A stretch of DNA of 18,793 bases, from NCBI GenBank assembly GCA_900555835.1, contig USMK01000028.1:1-18793 (forward strand), in the 5' to 3' direction. This stretch comes from an uncultured Clostridium sp. (lineage in GTDB: Bacteria; Bacillota; Clostridia; TANB77; CAG-508). This document shows, piece by piece, positions 15,184-18,793 of this stretch. A model generated the notes under the pieces. The model did not search any database. It had not been told where the DNA came from and saw only the letters and a list, made by a program, of their open reading frames with translations. The stretch's first letter is position 1. Each line of letters opens with the position of its first letter. Made by a program: the position numbers and the translations under genes.

Positions 15184-15257
15184 AGGGGCATAGTACATCG
15201 GTAGTATAACGGTCTCCAAAACCGCTGAGCTAGGTTCGATTCCTAGTGCCCCTGCCA
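15184..15257 (+). tRNA. tRNA-Trp (anticodon CCA)
   Basis: A full cloverleaf can be drawn. The acceptor stem is AGGGGCA/TGCCCCT, and the anticodon stem CGGT/ACCG encloses the loop CTCCAAA with anticodon CCA. The T arm is CTAGG-TTCGATT-CCTAG, the discriminator is G, and CCA is encoded at 15255-15257. The CCA anticodon decodes UGG, and nothing suggests UGA reassignment. Confidence 0.97.
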
Positions 15258-15266
15258 CAATTTTTC

Positions 15267-15308
15267 AACAAAAAGCGCAAATCTATAAATTGATTTGCGC
15301 TTTTTGTT
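15267..15308 (+). terminator. Strong intrinsic terminator after tRNA-Trp
   Basis: A 17-bp perfect stem (15267-15283 with 15292-15308) has an 8-nt loop. Its centre is GCGCAAATC/GATTTGCGC, flanked by A5 and T5. It ends the plus-strand ssrA/tRNA-Trp transcripts. Confidence 0.9.
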
Positions 15309-15389
15309 ATATATGAATTCTATAAACTCTCCCGGATTTTGATTATTTTTCAAGATGCTTATATCAGATTTTTTTGATTTTGTGCTAAA

Positions 15390-15427
15390 AAAAGAACCTG
15401 TGCTAAAAAAGTTACACTGGTTCTTTT
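15390..15427 (-). terminator. Terminator of the SSB-like gene
   Basis: AAAAGAACCTGTG (15390-15402) pairs with CACTGGTTCTTTT (15415-15427) with one mismatch. On the minus strand the hairpin runs into a T tract at 15393-15386. It lies about 40 nt past the stop at 15468 and faces the tRNA terminator. The 12-mer TGTGCTAAAAAA occurs twice here (15381 and 15399). Confidence 0.75.
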
Positions 15428-15467
15428 ACGTCTTAGTAATTATAATAATAAAATAAAGAATTAAAAT

Positions 15468-16169
15468 TTAGATAGCCTCTTGGCTTTCTGTTTCTGGAAT
15501 TCCGCTTGTTTCGGTATCATCATTTTGGTCTACTATTTCCATACTTCCGATTGATACTTCATATGCGACTCTTTCCTCAACTGATCCATCTTCGTGTTTC
15601 TTTTCATAAATTCTAGATTGAACTCTACCTACTATCTTTACGCAAGTTCCTACTTCCATGTTTTGGCAGTATCTTGCGTTACGTCCCCATGCGATACATG
15701 GGATATAGTCTGATTTGTTATAAGCTCTGTTAACAGCTAATAATAAATCTGCTATTTCTCTTTTAAATGGTGTTTGTCTGTAAATTGGAGTTTTACAAAT
15801 ATATCCGTTTAAAACTACTTCATTAGATATATTTTGTTTTTCCAATTCTTCTTGTTCGTCAGTAAAATCGCTTTCTCTAATTATGTCTTTGGCAAATACT
15901 GTTAGTATTAGTCTATTTTTGTTATCTACATATGTGTTGTATGATCTGAATTGACCTTTTACTACAATTTTTTCACCAATGTTTAAATCTTGTGTAAGTA
16001 ATCTTTCTGATACGGTAATTGGTATTATGTCAGATGTTCCGCTTAGTCTTGGTATTTCCATTTTGAATATGTAAAATCTTTCTCCGTAAACTTCGTGACT
16101 AAATACTTTATCGCTTGTTACCTTTCCCACAAGTATTATGTGGTTGTTTTCTGTGTAATTTGTATCCAC
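15468..16169 (-). CDS. SSB-like protein with two tandem OB folds
   Basis: The 233-residue protein contains two OB-fold segments: about 10-95 (NHIILVGKV, VVKGQFRSY) and about 118-215 (NEVVLNGYICKTP, DYIPCIAWGRNARY, VKIVGRVQSR). The second looks like a single-stranded DNA-binding protein core, and the tail is acidic (DQNDDTETSGIPETE), though it lacks the classic DDIPF ending. Bacterial SSB usually has one OB fold per chain, so this may be a dimeric rather than tetrameric binder, or a second SSB paralogue. The start is a GTG at 16167-16169 with AAGGAGG upstream. Nearby genes do not define a replication operon; it has its own promoter and terminator. Confidence 0.75.
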   Translation of the reverse strand: MDTNYTENNHIILVGKVTSDKVFSHEVYGERFYIFKMEIPRLSGTSDIIPITVSERLLTQDLNIGEKIVVKGQFRSYNTYVDNKNRLILTVFAKDIIRESDFTDEQEELEKQNISNEVVLNGYICKTPIYRQTPFKREIADLLLAVNRAYNKSDYIPCIAWGRNARYCQNMEVGTCVKIVGRVQSRIYEKKHEDGSVEERVAYEVSIGSMEIVDQNDDTETSGIPETESQEAI

Positions 16170-16255
16170 TTTTCTTCCTCCTTAATATATTTATCTATTG
16201 TAGTTTACTTTAATTGTTTTCCCTTTTTGGGATTACACAAATCCCCTTATGCTAT

Positions 16256-16284
16256 ATTATACTATACTTTGCTCGGTTTGTCTA
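16256..16284 (-). promoter_or_regulatory. Promoter of the SSB-like gene
   Basis: On the minus strand, TAGACA (16284-16279), a 17-nt spacer and TATAAT (16261-16256) give a good sigma-A match. In the leader, GGGATT-ACACA-AATCCC (16230-16246) is a 6-bp inverted repeat that could form a small hairpin or an operator. Confidence 0.75.
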
Positions 16285-16331
16285 CATAAAATGCCATATT
16301 TTTTAAAAAAAGTCATTTTTTTACACTTTTT

Positions 16332-16823
16332 TTACTGGTAGATAAACCTTACAACGTTAGCACACATAGTAGTATATATGTCGCTTTCTATAATGTCGAC
16401 ATAAATTTCTTTTGGTTCTATGTTGCTTTTACTGTTTATTTGTATATTTCTTTGTATACATAGTAAAATTCTTTCTTCATTGATGCTTGAAGCTGTTACG
16501 GTTGCTTTTAGATTATACCCATATGTTATTACTGTTATGTTTATATTTTGCATTATTTCCATTTTTTTATATATGTCTGTATTTATTATTAGATATTTTG
16601 TGTTTTTTAGTATTTGTTTTAATACGTTTTTTTGATTTTCTACTATTTTATTTTCTTTATTTATAATTATACTATTGAATTTTATGTTTTTCATATTTTG
16701 TATATTTTCTTCTGTTAATATTATTACGCTATGTTTTTCACTGCAATTTTTTAAAATGTTTTCAATTGATTTTTTCAAAACTTCTTCATTTTTATTTGAA
16801 GTGATAACACCTATAAAAGCCAT
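16332..16823 (-). CDS. Uncharacterised protein, 163 residues
   Basis: I cannot assign a family with confidence. The protein alternates predicted strands and helices. It begins MAFIGVITS, has two Val/Ile-rich strands (HSVIILTEE, YLIINTD), and then a notable segment VITYGYNLKATVTASSI at about 97-113, which resembles the C-terminal region of Mur-ligase-type proteins; that is a weak impression only. There is no signal peptide or membrane segment. Start ATG 16821-16823 with a weak AAGGGG site. It follows the 61-residue membrane protein by 57 nt on the same strand, so the two may be co-transcribed. The unusually high Asn, Ile and Lys content matches the local AT richness. Confidence 0.6.
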   Translation of the reverse strand: MAFIGVITSNKNEEVLKKSIENILKNCSEKHSVIILTEENIQNMKNIKFNSIIINKENKIVENQKNVLKQILKNTKYLIINTDIYKKMEIMQNINITVITYGYNLKATVTASSINEERILLCIQRNIQINSKSNIEPKEIYVDIIESDIYTTMCANVVRFIYQ

Positions 16824-16880
16824 TTTATTTCCCCTTAATAAACACAGATTTTACTATTATCTTGCCTTGTTAAAGAAAAA

Positions 16881-17066
16881 TTATTCAATAATTGAATTTA
16901 TTGTATTTTGTATTTTATTATCTATTTTATTTTCTGTATTGGTTGTTGAAGCTTGTATAGATAAATCTTTTTCGTCTATATTGGCAGCTACGGCAAATAG
17001 CACAATTACAGTTGTTACAGCTACTAAATATGAGTATATTTTTGCTTTATTAAATAAAAATACCAT
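16881..17066 (-). CDS. Small membrane-anchored protein, 61 residues
   Basis: The protein is not recognised. A short basic N-terminus (FNKAKIY) precedes one hydrophobic segment (about 11-29), followed by a polar tail rich in Asn, Thr, Ser, Asp and Lys. This suggests a signal-anchor protein with the tail outside the cell. The start ATG 17064-17066 has a perfect AGGAGG site 6 nt upstream. That site overlaps the descending arm of a terminator-like hairpin located between this gene and the upstream amidohydrolase gene, so its expression may depend on read-through. It is short, but the ribosome binding site and the signal-anchor pattern support it. Confidence 0.6.
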   Translation of the reverse strand: MVFLFNKAKIYSYLVAVTTVIVLFAVAANIDEKDLSIQASTTNTENKIDNKIQNTINSIIE

Positions 17067-17075
17067 AAAAAACCT

Positions 17076-17113
17076 CCTAAAATCGGCTTTGTAATTGTTA
17101 TGCCAATTTTAGG
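17076..17113 (-). terminator. Terminator/attenuator overlapping the next ribosome binding site
   Basis: On the minus strand CCTAAAATTGGC (17113-17102) pairs with GCCGATTTTAGG (17087-17076), a 12-bp stem with one G-U pair and a 14-nt loop. AGG and six T residues follow, then the ATG of the 61-residue gene. It begins 12 nt past the amidohydrolase stop. Half of the AGGAGG (17078-17073) lies in the stem. Confidence 0.65.
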
Positions 17114-17125
17114 CGGTTTATTCTT

Positions 17126-18355
17126 TTAAATATTAAATTTTTTATTTTCCATTAAGATTTGACCATTTATTATTGTAGTTTCTACATTATATCCTTTTGC
17201 ATTATATACAATATCTGCAAATACGTCATTAATTGGAGTTGTTATTGGATTATTCTCTAAATTAAGTATTATTATATCTGCCTTTTTCCCCTCTTTTATA
17301 CTTCCTATTCTATTTTCCTGACGCAATGCTTTTGCTCCATTTATTGTTGCCATTTTTAGAATATCGTATGCTGGCATTTGTTTTGGTTCCTCATTTATTC
17401 CTTTTTGAAGTAATGCTGTAAATTTCATTGTTTCAAACATATCCAAACTGCTTCCGCTTCCTTGTCCGTCTGTTCCTAGTGTTATATTTATTCCAGCTTT
17501 CTGCATATCATTTATTCTTGCAACTCCGCATCCTAATTTCAAATTACTTACTGGGCAATGTGCAACACTAATGTTTAATTTTTTCATTATTTCTATATCT
17601 TTATCTGTTAATTTTACACAATGTGCTAATATGCTATTTGTATTTCCTAAATATTTTTCTAAAACCTCAGCAGGATTTTCCACATTGAAATCTCTTTTTA
17701 TATCTTGCACCTCTTTTGAATTTTCACAAAAATGCATTTGGAAATTTAATCCATACTTTTGTGCCAATTTTATTGCTTTTTGCACATATTCCTCACTACA
17801 AGTATATAAAGCATGAGCACCAACATTTATTGTTATTGTATCTTCTTTATTTGAATATTTATTTATTAACTCCTCAATTTCTTCCAGCTTTTTCTCTCCT
17901 GTCCCATCAGAATCCATCAAAGTTCTAGTTAATTCTATTCTAATCCCCATCTCTTTTGCTGCTCTTATTATATTTTCTTGCATAAAATACATATCTACTA
18001 TTGTAGTAGTTCCAGTATATATCATTTCTTTAAAAGACATTTTTGAAGCATTATATATATCCTCATCTGTTAGTTTCTCCTCTTGTGGCCAAATTTTTTG
18101 TGTTAACCATTCTTGAAGTGAATATCCATCAATATTTTCCTTAAATATACTCATTGGTATATGAGAATGAGTATTTATAAAACCAGGCATTACAATTTTA
18201 CCTCTTGCATCTATTATTTTTTCTACATCTTCTTGAATGTTTTTTTCTATTTTCTTTATAGCATCATTTTCTACTAAAATGTCTATATCATTTTCCAACT
18301 TTTCTCTATCAGGCTCCATTGATATTAATTTACAGTTTTTTATCAAAATTTTCAT
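17126..18355 (-). CDS. mtaD: Amidohydrolase, 5-methylthioadenosine/S-adenosylhomocysteine deaminase type
   Basis: The 409-residue metal-dependent hydrolase deaminates an aminated purine ring; in the MtaD subfamily the substrates are 5'-methylthioadenosine and S-adenosylhomocysteine. The TIM-barrel metal ligands are visible: His63 and His65 (NTHSH), His208 (MHFCEN), His245 (AHCVKL) and Asp296 (LGTDGQGSG). SVAHCPVSNLKLG (263-275) is typical of the MtaD/TrzA/SsnA group. Related guanine, cytosine or S-triazine deaminases share the fold, so the exact substrate is uncertain. The ATG has AGGAGG 8 nt upstream. It is preceded by a divergent plus-strand unit and followed by a terminator-like hairpin. 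No methionine-salvage partner genes are in the window. Confidence 0.85.
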   Translation of the reverse strand: MKILIKNCKLISMEPDREKLENDIDILVENDAIKKIEKNIQEDVEKIIDARGKIVMPGFINTHSHIPMSIFKENIDGYSLQEWLTQKIWPQEEKLTDEDIYNASKMSFKEMIYTGTTTIVDMYFMQENIIRAAKEMGIRIELTRTLMDSDGTGEKKLEEIEELINKYSNKEDTITINVGAHALYTCSEEYVQKAIKLAQKYGLNFQMHFCENSKEVQDIKRDFNVENPAEVLEKYLGNTNSILAHCVKLTDKDIEIMKKLNISVAHCPVSNLKLGCGVARINDMQKAGINITLGTDGQGSGSSLDMFETMKFTALLQKGINEEPKQMPAYDILKMATINGAKALRQENRIGSIKEGKKADIIILNLENNPITTPINDVFADIVYNAKGYNVETTIINGQILMENKKFNI

Positions 18356-18427
18356 TACTTTTTCCTCCTAATTTTTTACCATTTTATCATATTTCATTTA
18401 AATTTTACATATAAACTTCAAATTTTA

Positions 18428-18457
18428 TTCACATGAAAAACATATGACTTATATAAA
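18428..18457 (+). promoter_or_regulatory. Promoter of the right-end short RNA unit
   Basis: TTCACA (18428-18433), an 18-nt spacer and TATAAA (18452-18457) match the sigma-A consensus at five of six positions in each box. Transcription would start near 18464, divergent from the amidohydrolase gene. Confidence 0.65.
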
Positions 18458-18463
18458 ATAAGA

Positions 18464-18696
18464 CTGTACAAAGGGAGGAGGTAATAGATGAATGAATTTT
18501 AAAAAATAACACTTTACTTTGTAAAGGAGGAATGTTTATCGAATAGTTTACAATAAAATTAAGATTATATACTTATCAAAAATATCAAGAAAAGGAAGTG
18601 AATGCCTATAAGAAATATTTAGTTTTATAATTATGCCTAGAAATTAAAAAATAATTACCCTTAAATAAAAGAGCCTTCGAGGCTCTTTTATTTTTT
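18464..18696 (+). ncRNA. Putative short leader or regulatory RNA with mini-ORFs
   Basis: Between a good promoter and a strong terminator lies about 230 nt with no normal gene. It has three Shine-Dalgarno-like sites, each just before a mini-ORF: GGAGGAGG at 18474-18481 with ATG 18488 (MNEF), GGAGG at 18526-18530 with ATG 18532 (MFIE, spacing very short), and AAGGAAGTG near 18592-18600 with ATG 18602 (MPIRNI). TACAAAG (18467-18473) can pair with CTTTGTA (18517-18523), while the overlapping TTGTAAA (18519-18525) can instead pair with TTTACAA (18547-18553). This gives two mutually exclusive stems, each enclosing one mini-ORF. It could be an attenuator-type leader, a small RNA, or remains of a gene. 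I do not recognise a known RNA family. Confidence 0.45.
18664..18696 (+). terminator. Strong intrinsic terminator of the right-end RNA unit
   Basis: A 13-bp perfect stem (18664-18676 with 18680-18692, core GAGCCT-TCG-AGGCTC) is followed by a T tract to 18696. It is clearly oriented for plus-strand transcripts. Confidence 0.9.
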
Positions 18697-18738
18697 ACCC
18701 TCAAATTATAGAGTAGTTGCCCAATCGAGAATAATATA

Positions 18739-18793
18739 AAAATTTATGTAATGACGAATGTGCCGTGGAGTAACCGTACGAAATCTTAATTAA
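18739..18793 (-). repeat. Right-end copy of the dispersed repeat family
   Basis: Positions 18739-18760 are identical to 11895-11916 (22 nt), and 18770-18793 matches the reverse complement of 50-72 apart from one extra base. Copies at the two window ends are therefore inverted with respect to each other. No gene is visible between the terminator at 18696 and the window end. Confidence 0.65.

Noticed and set aside
15381..15410. Duplicated 12-mer TGTGCTAAAAAA as a regulatory direct repeat
   Set aside because: The copies lie inside and next to a terminator hairpin between convergent transcripts, where no promoter is seen; low-complexity origin is more likely.
16675..17094. Plus-strand hydrophobic reading frame of 139 codons
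   Set aside because: It is antisense to the two minus-strand genes there; its Phe/Ile-rich composition is what the complement of Lys/Asn-rich AT-rich genes produces, and no ribosome binding site is present.
18532..18630. A possible 32-codon gene MFIE followed after one TAG by 27 open codons ending in KKYLVL
   Set aside because: It needs read-through of an amber stop, the ATG is only 1 nt from GGAGG, and an open run of 27 codons in very AT-rich DNA is easily due to chance. No evidence for stop reassignment is seen elsewhere in the window.

Overview
The window is AT-rich (low-GC) DNA with strong AGGAGG-type ribosome binding sites. It has a Clostridia-style fatty acid operon, a pyruvate phosphate dikinase and a one-piece tmRNA. 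This points to an uncultured anaerobic Firmicute of class Clostridia; the class is inferred from gene content and codon use, and no species can be named. Almost all protein genes lie on the minus strand. The tmRNA, a tRNA-Trp and a short transcription unit at the right end lie on the plus strand. Both ends of the window are copies of one dispersed repeat in inverted orientation, as expected if a contig breaks inside a repeat family.

Layout from left to right. 1-190: repeat copy and a terminator. 192-1257: three small genes, of which the first two are probably diverged paralogues, each with its own consensus promoter and terminator; the third encodes a Cys-rich membrane protein. 1319-8957: a nine-gene type II fatty acid operon read right to left (fabD, fabG, fabF, accB, fabZ, accC, accD, accA, fabI), tightly packed with gaps of 0-27 nt or short overlaps. 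It makes malonyl-CoA (AccABCD), loads it onto ACP (FabD) and runs the elongation cycle (FabF, FabG, FabZ, FabI). ACP and FabH are not here. accD is split by a one-base frameshift near 3413. 9055-9107: a perfect 24-bp hairpin. 9131-11715: a DUF308/HdeD-like membrane protein, an RNHCP zinc-ribbon protein and a uridine-kinase-like nucleoside kinase. 11841-11950: a terminator and a perfect 32-bp hairpin whose apex matches the repeats at the window ends. 11972-14596: ppdK. 14763-15257: ssrA (tmRNA) and tRNA-Trp, each with its own promoter. 15468-16169: a tandem-OB-fold SSB-like protein. 16332-17066: two small uncharacterised proteins. 17126-18355: an MtaD-type amidohydrolase. 18428-18696: a promoter-to-terminator unit with no normal gene, only Shine-Dalgarno sites and mini-ORFs of 4-6 codons in mutually exclusive stem-loops.

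Most of the content is ordinary housekeeping. The points worth a second look are the accD frameshift, the short RNA unit at the right end, the three-way relation between the end repeats and the 32-bp hairpin, the small paralogue cassettes at the left end, and a terminator that overlaps the ribosome binding site of a 61-residue membrane protein.
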